From Tetracentron sinense (Eukaryota > Streptophyta > Magnoliopsida > Trochodendrales > Trochodendraceae), in NCBI GenBank assembly GCA_015143295.1, contig JABCRI010000866.1, positions 1 through 64,000 of the forward strand: DNA of 64,000 nucleotides. The letters are read 5' to 3'. The notes under the pieces were generated by a model. That model was not told the DNA's origin. It did not search any database and was given only the letters and a program-made list of their open reading frames with translations. Position 1 is the first letter of the stretch; the number at the start of each line of letters is the position of its first letter. This document shows, one piece after another, positions 10,217 to 21,395 of the stretch. Made by a program: the position numbers and the translations under genes.

Positions 10217-11948
10217 TATCTACACAATAAATAAAGCATAAACAATTACATTAATTCACACATATATTCATCGGATTTTGGGACTTTAAATCTGTGATGA
10301 TCCTCTCATCTTTCTTCAAATTTCATAATTCCCTTCATTATATGAAATTAGGAAATAAACTTTTTATTTTAGATGAGTATTGGGATCCTCATAATACACA
10401 TGTAATCTTCCATTTTAGGATAGTACTACACATGCATTATAAGGTGGACAGTAACTATCCATCACTGAACATCTCATTTATAACTCCTTATGTAAATCAG
10501 TGATTCTCAATTTTCTTATGACCTCCAAGGACAACATGGCTTGCTACTGTTTCAGCCGCCATGTTTCCTTGTTTAAGTAAAACTCATTATTCTGGTTCGT
10601 CATATGATCAAGTAAGGTTATTCCCCTATTTCAGTTGACACTCCTTATTAGGCCATACACAAACTTATCTACAATAGAAATAAGACTCTATGAGTTTAAT
10701 TCAAGCTAAATTATGTCAATACCTTTTGGCAAGACAAGACTCAGGCTAATTAATTCCTAGTTTTATTGATAATGGAAGACCATAGGATTAATAATGTCAT
10801 TTAGTATCACTTAATATTTTTCTTATTGGCAATAAATAATCAGGCATCATCATCATATAAATATTCATGATATGAATTATGAAAATTTTCGAGAACAAGA
10901 TTATCAAGAAGTGATTAAATCCCATTAGCCCTTACAAGGGGTTTTGACCTTACAGTCGAAACCTACTCATCCATATAATCCTTAGGGTATTTGGATGTCA
11001 GTTTAGTGATTCATCTTACTTATCAACCTTTTACAACGTTTAATGTCTTTTCAGACACGACTATCCAATAATCTTGTAAGCAAAGGTTTACATAAAAATC
11101 TCCTCATGGATCACAAACTCTACGTCCAAAAGACTACTAGTAATGTGTTGTGTCTAAATATAAATAATTTACAATTAAACACAACTCATTAATAGGGTTA
11201 TAATCCAATTATCCTAAATTATCATAAAAAGCGATAATCACAATTATCTAAGCTTCCGGACTTAAAAGAAATATTATTAATCATCACATGAATAATAATT
11301 ATAATTATAATAATATTATAATCACACAATGGGTTCACAAAATCATATGACCTTATCTAATTACAACAAGGGAATTAAATAAAGCCATACAACTATTGAA
11401 GATCTCCTATCTCGCAATGGTTCTCCGGGAAACTCTTTCGGTTGATTTACTCCACCATAAATCAGCAACCCTATTCTAAAAAAAAAAAAAAAGGGAAGGG
11501 GGAAGGGGGAAGGAAAGAGAAGGAGGTATGATTTGTGGAACCCATCCAACACATACAATAATAATTATTTATCATGATAAATATAATACATTATTATTTT
11601 ATGCTAGCCTAAGGCTTTCGAGAATAAATTAAACAATTTAATTTAACATGCTAAAAGGATCTCTAAATCCTTAAAGGCTTTAACCAAATTTATATCACTA
11701 TATACCTATCCTTATCAAATTTCGAGAGATTTAGAAATAATCCAAACAAAAATTAGTATCACACTAATTTATAAGGGCTTGATTACTCCCTCAATAACTA
11801 GAGGGGAATCCCTTAAACCCTAGGATAGAGATTATTCAATAATTTAGAATCTAAAAAGCTTCATCTCCATGGGTGGCTGAAATTCATAAGGGGGTATTTG
11901 GATATAAATAATGATAAAAACAATAAAATCAAATAGAAGTATAGCCAA
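10217..11948 (-). other. Copia untranslated leader
   Basis: About 1.7 kb of AT-rich, stop-filled sequence between the primer binding site and gag. The open frames at 10294-10503 and 11361-11558 match nothing and have no supporting features. A purine-rich run (about 11477-11524) is the only notable local feature. Confidence 0.5.
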
Positions 11949-11961
11949 GGCTCTGATACCA
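11949..11961 (-). other. Copia primer binding site
   Basis: The minus strand reads TGGTATCAGAGCC one base after the LTR end (...ACTTTCA). This is the standard Copia PBS, complementary to the 3' end of initiator methionine tRNA. Confidence 0.9.
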
Positions 11962-11962
11962 T

Positions 11963-14156
11963 TGAAAGTATGCCTCTTTTTAATTTTAGAAAAACAGTTC
12001 TTAGGGAGCATACATCGAATCCCAAGATTTGACTATAGTTCTAATTGATTTTATTCAATGAAGAATAAAATAACAATCACCATTGGGACTTTGATATTGA
12101 TAAGTCAAATCCACGTTATAGAACGTTGCCCGCAAACTTCACAAGTGTAAGTCTCATTCGTGATTCACACGAACCTTCTTTTTCCTTTAAAGCTTTCTCT
12201 AATGGAAGCTAATGGCCCTTCTAATTCAAGCTCTAAAATCTTTTGATCTTTTCTTGACCTCAAGATCTTTTCTTAATTAACAAGATTGGTTCTGCTTTTG
12301 TTCAAGATCCAAACTAGAATCAATAGAAAAGAATATGGAAGTATGACCTTACAACTACCACAAGAGGGAGAGGTGGGCGTGAGCTAGAGAAAAGGGAGAG
12401 AGAAAATGTTGGGGAGTGAATTATTCCAAGGGGTGGACGTCCCACCCTTTATATAGAATCTTTTGCATTGCTTTCTTGCAATCCAAGACTCCTCTCTCTT
12501 ATCCTAATCCAATTAGAATTTCCTCAAAAGATTTCTTAATAATAATTTCCAATTAATCTGGATTTATCTTAGTAAGAAACTAACCTTATCCATTAATAAC
12601 AAACTAATCTTATCCTTATCTATTAGAATAATTAATTAGTAACTAACTAATCTTATCCTTATGTATTAGGATAATTAATTAGTAACTAACTAATGCAATC
12701 CCATAAATATGGATTCTTTAATTAGCAACCAAGCAATCTAATTTCTAACTATTAGGAGATAAGATCACCTAACTAAAGTGATAAGATTCCACATGAAGTG
12801 GACGTCCCACCCTAGGTGGGCCCCACTTCCACATGCCCCTTTTGGATTCTAAACCCTTGTTGGTCAAGTTTTGATATTTATCAAAATCCCCTATGGGTCC
12901 TACCCACATGGTTAATCACATCCTATGTGATTTCACCTATAAGAGCTTCACTATATCATATAGTGACATTCTTAGAGAAATTAATTAATTTAATTAATAA
13001 TTAAATTAAAAGCTTTAAGAATGTCCTAGTATGTGGGATCTAAAGGGATCTCCTATTTCCAACTGTGGGACCAAGTGCTTTACCTTTTGGTTGAAGCCCT
13101 GTTTCTAGGAAACACTTTCCTATATATCCATTAGGATCATAGACTATCATCTGTGTCCCTGAACTTCTACCAATCACAATATTGTCCATTAATACAATGT
13201 GACTAACCCCTAGAGAATAAAGAATTACTTGCTGGTATTTCGATTACAAGATTTGTTTACAGATGCATCCTTCCACTTCCAATATTGTTATAAGCTTACG
13301 GGACGATATCTTATATTGTCTGTAATCCCTAGCTTATAATGAGAACCCTTTCTCTTTGATAACTTTTAGTCAAACTTGGACTTTCAAAACTATATTTAGA
13401 AACTCTTTAAAAGAAATAATAATAATTATTATATTCCTTTTATATAAAAATAAACTTCTTAATAAAACCATTTCATCGATAAATACTAGCCCTGGTTTTC
13501 CAAGTCCAATTTGACAAGTATCAACTCAATATAAATTACTCTAGAAGAGTAGTGGAATCCTTGTTAAGCATACACACACATCTTCTACTATAACGTACAT
13601 AACCCAACGAGCCCGTATTTAGTCCAGTGTGTTGGACATTGACGATTGGCTACATCAAAGCTATATAGGCAAATACTAGAGAAGATGTCGACCTCTCAAG
13701 TTAAGGATAATCTATCAAATGGACTACCCTAAACATATAGACAGTATATTTCTAAGGGTATCCACTGAGCGATCCAGTTTCAATATAAGTACTTCTTACT
13801 TATATCCACATCTTAGTCAAGAGACTCTACTCTCAGTGATTGAGATTCATCACTCCATCATATGGGAACTAACAATGTGTAAATTTGTAAGAATACATTG
13901 TCCAGATGTATCCTGAATAACTTAGAATAATTCTAGGTCTATAAGAAACCGGAAAACCATATCTCCTTAGCAATTAGTTAAAAATCTAATTGGATGATTT
14001 TCCAATATTACCTAAGGGACAAAGTAGTCTCATCTAATGAGATACTTTTAACATGTTACCCAATGTAGAAGACAATGTATGAATGTAAAATTTGCTTTTA
14101 TTGATTAAGTAGACTAATACAATTCCGGAATGGCTTTCATGGCATATATGTCTAAC
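11963..14156 (-). repeat. 5' LTR of the truncated Copia element (2194 bp)
   Basis: On the minus strand it begins TGTTAGACATATATGCC (at 14156) and ends GCATACTTTCA (11963), followed by the PBS. A TATA box (TATATAAAG) sits at 12455-12447 on the minus strand, preceded by GGACGTCCACC-type sequence. The interior is AT-rich with duplicated TTAATTAGTAACTAAC blocks around 12600-12700. The 3' partner is missing. Small open frames (12816-13004, 13719-13916) are not genes. Confidence 0.85.
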
Positions 14157-14159
14157 AAA

Positions 14160-14745
14160 ACCGAAGTTAGATGCTTTAACCTTAATGGTTAGTGAATTAA
14201 TTTTAACCATAATTAAAGGAAGTTAAAGAGAGACACCCTTTTAATTATCATTGAACTATGGTTAACAAGTTTTAACCCATGTGCTTAATTTTTAATTATT
14301 TCTAAAAACCAAGGTTAGGCTTTAACCCTAAGGGTTAGTGAATATTAAATACAATTAAAAGGAGTCAAAAGGAGACACCCTTCTAACTGCCCTTGATTTA
14401 TGGTTAATAAGATGTGACCCATGCAGTTAATGTTTTTCTAAAATCTAAGGTTACATGCTTTAACCATAATGGTTAGTAATCTAATCCACAATTAAAGGGA
14501 GCTAAAAAGGGACACCCTCTTCATTGCCTTTGAAACCAAGATTAGAAGCTTAATATAACCCTATGGGTTAATGAATATCCACAGTTAAAGAGAGTTCAAA
14601 AGCAACACCCCCTTAGCTGCCTTTGAATTATGGTTAATAAGTTGTAACCCGTGGTTAATGTTTTTTCTAAAAACCAAGGTTATATGCTTTAATCATAAGG
14701 GTTAGTGAATCTTAATCAGAGTTAAATGGAGTTAAAAGGCAATAC
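14160..14745. repeat. Array of five foldback-related repeat units
   Basis: Units marked by (A)AAGGTTA.ATGCTTTAACC start near 14162, 14310, 14448, 14538 and 14679 (spacing 148, 138, 90, 141 bp). Each has GGGTTAGTGAAT, AATTAAAAGGAG and GACACCC. The same words occur in the foldback element at 48245-48640 and in several other copies in this window. No coding potential. Confidence 0.7.
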
Positions 14746-15300
14746 ATGTCAGAAAATTATTATGGTTCACTAAATGTCACAAGGATATTATAGTCACTTT
14801 CTAAGCATTTTTTTTAATACAATTCAACAAAAGTGGGAGAATGAGGTTCTTTGTCTAACAGTTAGTAATAGTGAGTTAATTTTCAAATATGTTATACATA
14901 TATAGTGTATTTGTAAACTAGGATAAACCTAGCAGCTCAGGTTGGGCTAACCCGAACCAACCTAACCGACCTAAACTTGGGTTGTGTTGCGGTGAGTTCT
15001 TATACTTTTGGTTGGGCTGGGGTCAGGGTATACTCCAATCCAATCCCCTTTGTATATATATATATATATATTGTACTTAAAATACATAATAATTAAAATG
15101 AAGTTAATCTATCATCTATACAAATACTATTTGTTGGTTGTTTCCACGTGGCAACCTAAAATATCTTCAAGCTATCAACACATGTTTGCTTATTTGGAAA
15201 TGTCCCTTTAATTTATCCAATCAAATAATTCCATGTCATTTACTAATCAAACCACTAGCCACCTAATAGTCCTTTCACTTCTCATCTCTCCACTTCTAGA
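14746..15300. other. Intergenic, with (TA)n and a MITE-like scrap
   Basis: AT-rich. 14930-15050 holds CAGGTTGGGCTAACCCGAACC and similar words that recur in degenerate hAT-type MITEs; a (TA)n microsatellite lies at about 15053-15071. No gene seen; the open frame 15008-15211 runs over the microsatellite. Confidence 0.5.
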
Positions 15301-15748
15301 TCCCTTATGTGGGCAGTGAAACTTAAACGTCCATTACCTAGGTGTATGTGCAATGGCACACACCCGATCACTGTCACTCGGAGAGACAGTTTGGGTTCAC
15401 GCATGCCTATGGCACACGCAGTCCCTTTAGCTGTCAGCATTAAATGCTGATGGCTGATTATCATGCCATTCAGCAAGGCAAAATGAGGTTTGATCCATGA
15501 GGATAAACCTCACGGATTTGACCCTAAGTGCCAGCTTCCAAGAGGCTGACACACGTTAATCCGTGAAGACTAAAACCTCATGGATAGCTTTTGAGTGTCA
15601 ACCTCTAAAAGGCTGACACGTGTTCAATCTGTGAGGAGCAAAACCTCATGGATCCGACCTTAGTGTCAGCCTCTGAGAGGCTGACACATGTCCAATCCGT
15701 GAGGATACACCCCACAGATCAAAATTGAGTGCTAGCCTCCAAGAGGCT
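15301..15748 (+). repeat. 67-bp palindromic tandem array, part 1
   Basis: From about 15460 a unit recurs at 66-68 bp (CTGAC landmarks at 15546, 15613, 15681). Each unit has two near-palindromes: ATCCGTGAGG...CCTCACGGAT and GTCAGCCTC...GAGGCTGAC. The array continues in phase at 19641-19918 and 38975-39215; two retrotransposons separate the three parts. 15301-15460 is the unique left flank, probably part of the same LTR-like host. Confidence 0.8.
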
Positions 15749-15779
15749 TGTAAGCTTCCAATTTTTACACCCCTAGCTA

Positions 15780-16090
15780 ACCATGGTTAAGCCTTTTAAA
15801 CATGGTTGATCGTCAGCCAAGGCCCCTTGACCGTAGGAAAAAACCTAGAAAACCTTAAGAATCAACCCTAGCAAACCCTAGGTTTTAACCCTAATTAAAC
15901 CTAGCCCTAGGTAAACCCTAGAACCTAACCCTAGGTGTAACCCTAGCAAACCCTAGGTCTCAACCCTAGTTAAGCCGAGTCCTAGCCTAGCTGAGCCTTA
16001 GCCCTAGCCTAGCCTAGTCAAAACCCTAACAAACCCTAGTCTAGGATCAAACCCTATGCCCTTAAGGCCTAAACCTCAAACAAGCCCTAG
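15780..16090. repeat. Degenerate CCCTA-rich repeat
   Basis: Irregular runs of AAACCCTAG, AACCCTAGG and GCCCTAGCC inside the Tat-type LTR. The spacing is irregular and the unit is not the telomeric 7-mer. Confidence 0.6.
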
Positions 16091-16228
16091 GCCTTTAGGG
16101 CTTAAGCCCTAAGTCCAAAAACTCATGGATCTCGGTTTGGGCCCAAGCAAGGGCCCAACAAATTCAAAAAAATCTAAACCGTACTGCGTTCATGACCTAG
16201 GCCTGGCCCTTTGGACAAAAACCCCTCA

Positions 16229-17369
16229 GTGTTGGTAATAGGATTACCGACACCTAGGATTTTCAAAACCTTGGGGGTGTCGGTAATCTCAGTACCAACA
16301 TCTCTAGTTTTCCTTATTTGCAGCACCCCAACCCCCCTGTGCGAACAATGCACGCCTGCACCGCCCCTCACCGATTGCAGGAGGCCCCTCCATTCCATCA
16401 TGACCCCTCCTACCCTCATCTTAATGCCAAGGGTGTCCCTTGGGACCTCCCCTATAAATGACATAGCACCCCACAGCCTAAACCCAACTCCAACCAACTC
16501 AACCCGAATCCCTAGTAAAATCCAAGCATCCACTCAAACTTCTAGGACCTCCTAGCAACTCCTCCGAGCTCGTAGCAGCACACCACCGGCCACCACCACT
16601 TGCAACCCCGCCTCTAGTAGCGCCATCGGCCACCACCACCTGCAGTAGAGCATACAGCAGGGTAGGGCTTTCTGCTACCCCATTTACTTCTATTTTATCA
16701 CCTTTGTGAGCCCCTGGTCCATTCTAGGGGACCTACTACTTCGGTTTTGTAGGAAACCAACAGGAGTCTCCCCCCACCTCCTTCATAGGTGAGGGGAACC
16801 CCTTATGGGTATAGCATGTTTCCAGCCACCTCAGAAGAGTTCTGGGGTTCCCTCAAGACGAGAGGGAACCCTTGGTACATCCCCTGTAGCAGCCCTATAG
16901 GGCTTTTTATCATTTCCTGGAATTCCAGAAGTGTCGGCAATCTCAGTGCCGACACTCTGGGCGATCTCTGTTTTAAGGCCTGTGGGCCCCACCCGAAGAC
17001 CTTTTGGGTCAATCAAAGGCCAGGGTTAGGACCTCCTCGGTCTCTCCTATATTTCATTAGAAGACTTTCAGACCCATGGTTAGCTTTAACCAGGGTTAAA
17101 ATACCAAAAACCAAAAACTGCCCAAGATATCGGCAATCAGATTGTCAACATTCATTATTTTATGTGAGTGTTGGTAGTGCTACTTTGGCATACTGTTGGG
17201 CCCACACCAGACCACCCCTGGGGTCCACCCTAGGCTCATTTTTTTCCCCTCATGGCCTTCTTCAAAATTAGGGGTCAAGCACCCCCTAACTCATCTCCTA
17301 ACCATAGTTATGGGGGTACAAAGTTTGGCAAAAAATAGCATTACTGTCGGCAATCAAATTGTCGACAGT
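16229..17369. repeat. Five dispersed palindromes in the Tat-type LTR
   Basis: Imperfect palindromes at 16229-16253, 16278-16300, 16931-16955, 17128-17150 and 17343-17369. The best has perfect 9-bp arms, GTGTCGGCA and TGCCGACAC, around a 7-bp centre; others have arms ACTGTCGGCAAT / ATTGTCGACAGT. They are homologous to each other, and the sequence between them is not repeated. Confidence 0.75.
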
Positions 17370-17819
17370 GTGGATTTTTTGACTTTTTGGCCTATACAGT
17401 GGGCCCATAGCCCATGGGATCCATCCTACTGGTCTGCCATGGCCCCTGGAGCCCCCCAAACCTTGACCAGGCCACTCCTTACCTTAACCATAGTTAACTC
17501 AACCATGATCAAGAGTTAACCATAGTTCATTAAAATGACCAACTTGGAAAAATCCCAGAAAATCATGAAAAATCCAAAATATTCTAAAACTGTAGAAAAT
17601 GGATTTTTTTGGATTATGCTCATGCCTAACCATGGTTAGATGAGCTTAACCATGGTTAATACTTGGTTCAACCATGGTTAAGCCCATTTAAGCTTTGGTT
17701 AAATTCTAAATTCTGGAAAAATCTCATGTCTTAACTATTGTTAGCCCCACTTAACTTGGGAAAATTTGAGGAAAATTCCTAAAAATCATCAAATCACTTT
17801 TAAGGACCATAATTTGAAT

Positions 17820-18050
17820 TTGAACCTTTAACCCTCGACCTACCGAGCCTAACCTACCGGATTTCAACCCTACACCTACCGGGCCGAAGCTTGGCCTACC
17901 GAGCCCAACCATAGTCTACCGGACTAAGCCCTAGCCTACCGGGCCTAACCCTAAGCCTACTGGGCTTTAACCTTGGTCTACCGGACCCGCTCAACATAAC
18001 CATACACTTGACCAACCCGGTCAACCCAACCCTAGTCCATCGGACTAGAC
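17820..18050. repeat. Short CCTACCGGGCC tandem repeat
   Basis: About ten variants of a roughly 20-24 bp unit, CCTACCGGGCCTAACCCTAAG, within the Tat-type LTR. Confidence 0.7.
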
Positions 18051-18244
18051 CCTAAGCCACCCTTGGTGCACACACAACACTCCCTTAGCCTCCACACAGG
18101 CTCATGTGCCAGAACTATGCTCGGTCTAATCTCACTCCAATGTGAGTACGTAGGCACCCAATCCAGGTTCGAAAAAAAAAAAAAAAAAAAACCACTCAGA
18201 AGGAGTGGGGGGTTTGGCGGACCCCTACCAGTTTATTAATAATA

Positions 18245-18420
18245 AAGATCAAAATGGGGGGGACGTAAAACCTTACCCCTACAAGGACTCACTCAAAAAA
18301 AGAGGAGGGGGGACATAAAACCTTACCCCTCCAAAGACACTACAAATAATTAAGGAAAAAAAAGGGGGGGGGGGGGGGGGGGGGGACAGAAACCTTACCC
18401 CTATACAAAGAAACAAGCCA
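18245..18420 (-). repeat. Three-copy repeat in the LINE 3' UTR, with a 22-nt G run
   Basis: On the minus strand GTAGGGGTAAGGTTT...GTCCCCCC occurs three times at about 70-90 bp spacing. The third copy contains an uninterrupted run of 22 G on the plus strand (18364-18385). The run is unstable in principle and its length may be misassembled. Confidence 0.75.
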
Positions 18421-18426
18421 ACAAAC

Positions 18427-19402
18427 TCAAACCTTGTGAACCATTCTGACATTACCACACCCTGCTTTATCAAGAGATATAAGAGCTTGAAGTCTAGAAG
18501 AGTTATCATGATGTGGGAAAATTTCTCCTAAAGATTGAGTATTACAACCTTTATTAGCAAGAAAATCAGCTACCACGTTAGCTTCTCTGTAGATATGATT
18601 AAAAGAAGACCAAATATTCCTTACTTGATGTATCTTCTTATTCCAATACCACACATTCCAAGGATGACATAAAGAACCCTTCCAAGCTTCAACAAGATTT
18701 TTAGCATCAAATTCAACCTCAACTTGTCTAAGGCCCAGCTTTTGGCAAAGAGTAAGCCCATCCAAAAGAGCTCTAGTTTCTGCAATATAGTTTGAACAAT
18801 TCCCATAAAATACATAGAAATCGGCAATCATCTCTCTAGAAAAATCTCGGATAATACCTCCTCCACCTGCTAGGCCCGGGTTACCTTTTGCAGCTCCATC
18901 CACATTCAATTTCATTCTACCCTAAAGAGGTCTAATCCATTTGACCACGGAGATGATGGATCTTTGATGAGAGACAATATACGGGCAATTTAAAATAGAA
19001 AGATCCAAAGGTTTTTTATAAGGTAATGAACCCAGCTCCACCATCCATTTATAAATTTTAGCAATGATCACATCTACAGGCTTACTCACATCCTTATATC
19101 TTTGGGAGCATCTTTCTTTCCAAATCTCCCAAATAATAATAAGGGGGAGAACAATGAGAACCACATTATAATGTCTATCTGACGCTAAACCATCGCATGA
19201 GTAAACACTGAATATTATCCCCAATGAGCGATCGAACAGAACAAAGATTGCCAAAAGTTCTCCATATTTCACCTGCAATATTACTATGTATTAAAAGATG
19301 AGATAATGTTTCAATATGACCTTGAGAACAGCAAGAACAATAACTAGCTAGAGGGATTCCCACAGATTGAACCATAAAATCAATAGGGACTGCACCATAC
19401 AT
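18427..19402 (-). pseudogene. LINE ORF2 C-terminus: zf-RVT and RNase H
   Basis: 19402-19175 on the minus strand: IGVPL-like SVGIPLASYCSCC and ETLSHLLIHSNIAGEIW, the zinc-binding segment after plant LINE RT. 19278-18922: IIWEIWKERCSQRYKD linker. A TAG at 18924-18922 interrupts the frame, which then continues in phase at 18915 with MKLNVDGAAKGNPG, YIAETRALLDGL, VEFDAKNLVEAW and REANVVADFLANKG. These hold the four acidic residues of the RNase H active site (D, E, D, D), so that domain looks intact over 162 residues. The role would be removal of RNA from the cDNA hybrid. One frame change near 19260 and the missing RT core make it a pseudogene. Confidence 0.85.
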
Positions 19403-19640
19403 AACTTTTCAGCCAACCTAGTAAGTAGGGAACCGTTAGAAAACGGAAGTGCCAGGGTGCCTAGCACCTTCCTCGGAATTAACCGAACCTCTTACCTAGA
19501 ATTCTAGGCAGACCAAAACTTTATCCATTACAATGACACTTATCCCTACCGAATAAATAAGTTGCAACTCCAAACATAAAATCAACCAACCACATCGCCA
19601 AATAGCACCCTTGTGAGCGGGACCAAAACTCTTGTCCACA

Positions 19641-19918
19641 AGGCTGACACATGTCCAATCCGTGAGGATAAACCCCACGGACTAAACCTTAGTGCCAGCC
19701 TCCAAGAGGCTGACACATGTCCAATCCATGAAGATTAAAGTCTCAGGGACAAATTTTGAGTGGCAGCCTCTGAAAGGCAAACATGTGTTCAATCCGTGAG
19801 GACTAAAACCTCACGGATCCAACCTTAGTGCCAGCCTCCGAGAGGTTGACACATATCCCATCTGTGAGGATTAAAATCCCATGGACTCAACCTTGAGTGC
19901 CAACCTCCAAGAGGCTAA
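19641..19918 (+). repeat. 67-bp palindromic tandem array, part 2
   Basis: Four units of the array described at 15301-15748. The first five bases (AGGCT) duplicate 15744-15748, and the last five (GCTAA, 19914-19918) pair with GCTGA at 38975-38979. The unit near 19793 has a perfect 10-bp palindrome arm pair, ATCCGTGAGG / CCTCACGGAT. Confidence 0.85.
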
Positions 19919-20100
19919 TGTGAGTACCTGAATTTTAACCTCCCTTTCCCAATCAGGATAAATCCGATAAGGAATAGTGATAAATTATAATTGGGTTGTG
20001 AGTCGCCACCTATTTAATTCTGAGGGAAATAGGTCTCTAAAATGGTTGGATAAGGCATAGCCTAGAAGTCAGAGGTCAGGCTAAGGGATTCAGTTGAGTT

Positions 20101-20640
20101 AGGGGAAGGTGTTAGGCACCCCTAAACTCCCATCCAGAGATGATTACCTACTCCCTAAGTCTGAATCAAAGTGGGGAAACCATAAGGAAGCTTGCAATTT
20201 GATCTATATGCTGAACAATGTAATATTGACTGAAATAAATTAATTGAGGGAAGGTGTTAGGCACCCCTAAACTCCCATCTGGAGATGGTTACCTAACCCC
20301 TAAGTCTGAATCAAAGTGGGGAAACCATAAGGAATGTTGCAATTTGATCTATATGCTGAACAATGTAATATTGAATGAAATAAATGAATTGAGATAGACA
20401 GGGTAGAAATGGAATAGGGTTTCTATCCTAGGGGGAGCTGAAATAAATGAATTAGGGGAAGAAATGAATTGGGGGAAGGTGTTAGGCACCCTTAAACTCC
20501 CATCCGGAGATGGTTACTTACTCCCTAAGTCTGAATCAAAGTGGAAAAACCATAAGGAAGCTTGCAATTTGATCTATATGCTAAACAATGTAATATTGAC
20601 TGAAATAAATGAATTGAGATAGACAGGGCAGAAATGGAAT
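20101..20640. repeat. Threefold local expansion within the 3' LTR
   Basis: A segment running from GGAAGGTGTTAGGCACC through CTGAATCAAAGTGGGGAAACC and GATCTATATGCTGAACAATG occurs three times here but once at 37079-37230 in the other LTR. Copies differ by a few bases, so the expansion is not brand new. Confidence 0.8.
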
Positions 20641-21141
20641 AGGATTTTTATCCTAGGGGGAGCTGAACCCGATCAGGGTTGCCTACGTATCCATTGTCGG
20701 TGGAATTAAGCTGGACGTAGTTCCAGAGGGGAGTTGATGGTTTGTTTTGATTTGATTGGACTGGATTATGGGTGATTGAAAGGTATAAGGGTTTTTGCTC
20801 CTATTTGAGGAGCGAGGTGACCTTTTAAGCTCATGGTGAGGAGTAATTGGGCAGTTTAAGCTCGTGTCGGGGAGCTTTTGGAGGTGGGTATTTGAACAGG
20901 GTTTGAACCGAGGCTCTAACAAGGGTTGACTAGGTAGATAGGGTTTAACTAGAGTCAAGCTAGGATTTACCTAGGGTTTACCTAGGGTTTACCTAGGGTT
21001 AACTAGGGTTTAGGTAGGGTTTAACCAGAATTAACTAGGGTTTAATCAGGGTTTAACTAGGGTTAACTAGGGTGTAACCAGGGTTAACTGGGGCTTAATC
21101 AGGATTAACTAGGGTTTAACCAGAGTTTAATCATGGTTTTT

Positions 21142-21395
21142 GGGCAGTGGTTCGACTAGACAAGGTTAGTTTTGAACCGGATTTGGGCAGAGGTTCGACT
21201 AGGTGAGGCTAGTTTTGAACTGGAATTTGGGCAGGGATTCGACTAGGCGAGGCTATATTTGAACTGGGATTTGGGCAGGGGTTCGACTAGGCGAGGCTAT
21301 ATTTGAACTAGAATTCGGGCAAGGGTTCGATTAGGTGAGGCTATATTTGAACCGGAATTTGGACACAGGTTCAACTAGGCGAGGCTTAGCAGTCT
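21142..21395. repeat. 44-bp palindromic tandem repeat in the Tat LTR (left copy)
   Basis: GGGCAG(G)GGTTCGACTAGG starts at 21142, 21185, 21229, 21273 and 21317, with a degenerate sixth copy. Each unit has arms GGTTCGACTAG and CTAGTTTTGAACC (imperfect palindrome). The same array is at 37757-38005 in the other LTR. Confidence 0.75.

Larger units (their letters stand above)
8541..14156 (-). mobile_element. Truncated Copia element (5' half)
   Basis: Running on the minus strand: 5' LTR (14156-11963), PBS (11961-11949), leader (to about 10217), gag (10216-9489), protease remnant (about 9300-9370), GAG-pre-integrase and integrase start (9019-8541). It then stops inside the integrase; RT, RNase H and the 3' LTR are missing. 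Gag contains in-frame TAG codons and the protease signature is destroyed, so it is not functional. Confidence 0.85.
18174..19410 (-). mobile_element. LINE fragment (3' end)
   Basis: A 5'-truncated non-LTR element on the minus strand, carrying the zf-RVT and RNase H end of ORF2 and a 3' UTR. It interrupts the Tat-type LTR between the GTACGTAGGCACCC and GGGTGCCTAGCACC landmarks. Its 3' end (left side) is a run of about 20 A on the plus strand, that is poly(T) on the coding strand rather than poly(A). I did not find a clear target duplication. Confidence 0.7.
15749..19640 (+). mobile_element. Tat-type LTR (probably solo), with a LINE insertion
   Basis: Begins TGTAAGCTTCCAATTTTTAC, the same start pattern as the Tat LTR at 38974 (TGTAAGCACCCCAATTTTAC on the minus strand), and ends TTGTCCACA. 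It is flanked by the duplication AGGCT (15744-15748 and 19641-19645), and removing it restores the 67-bp array in phase. Further shared words are GAGTACGTAGGCACCC (about 18146) and GGGTGCCTAGCACCTTCC (about 19454). A TATA-like CTATAAATG is at 16452. No PBS, gag or pol is seen, so I read it as a solo LTR of about 2.6 kb interrupted by a LINE fragment. The open frames at 16174-17519 are not genes. Confidence 0.75.

Noticed and set aside
15780-16090. Interstitial telomere-like CCCTAAA repeats (also 20960-21130 and 37570-37740)
   Set aside because: Units are irregular (AACCCTAG, ACCTAGGGTTT, AACCAGGGTTT) and lie inside Tat LTRs in both copies; not runs of the plant 7-mer.
16174-17519. Frames of 107-160 residues on both strands
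   Set aside because: They lie in a GC-richer part of a TSD-bounded LTR, overlap each other on opposite strands and contain the palindromes.
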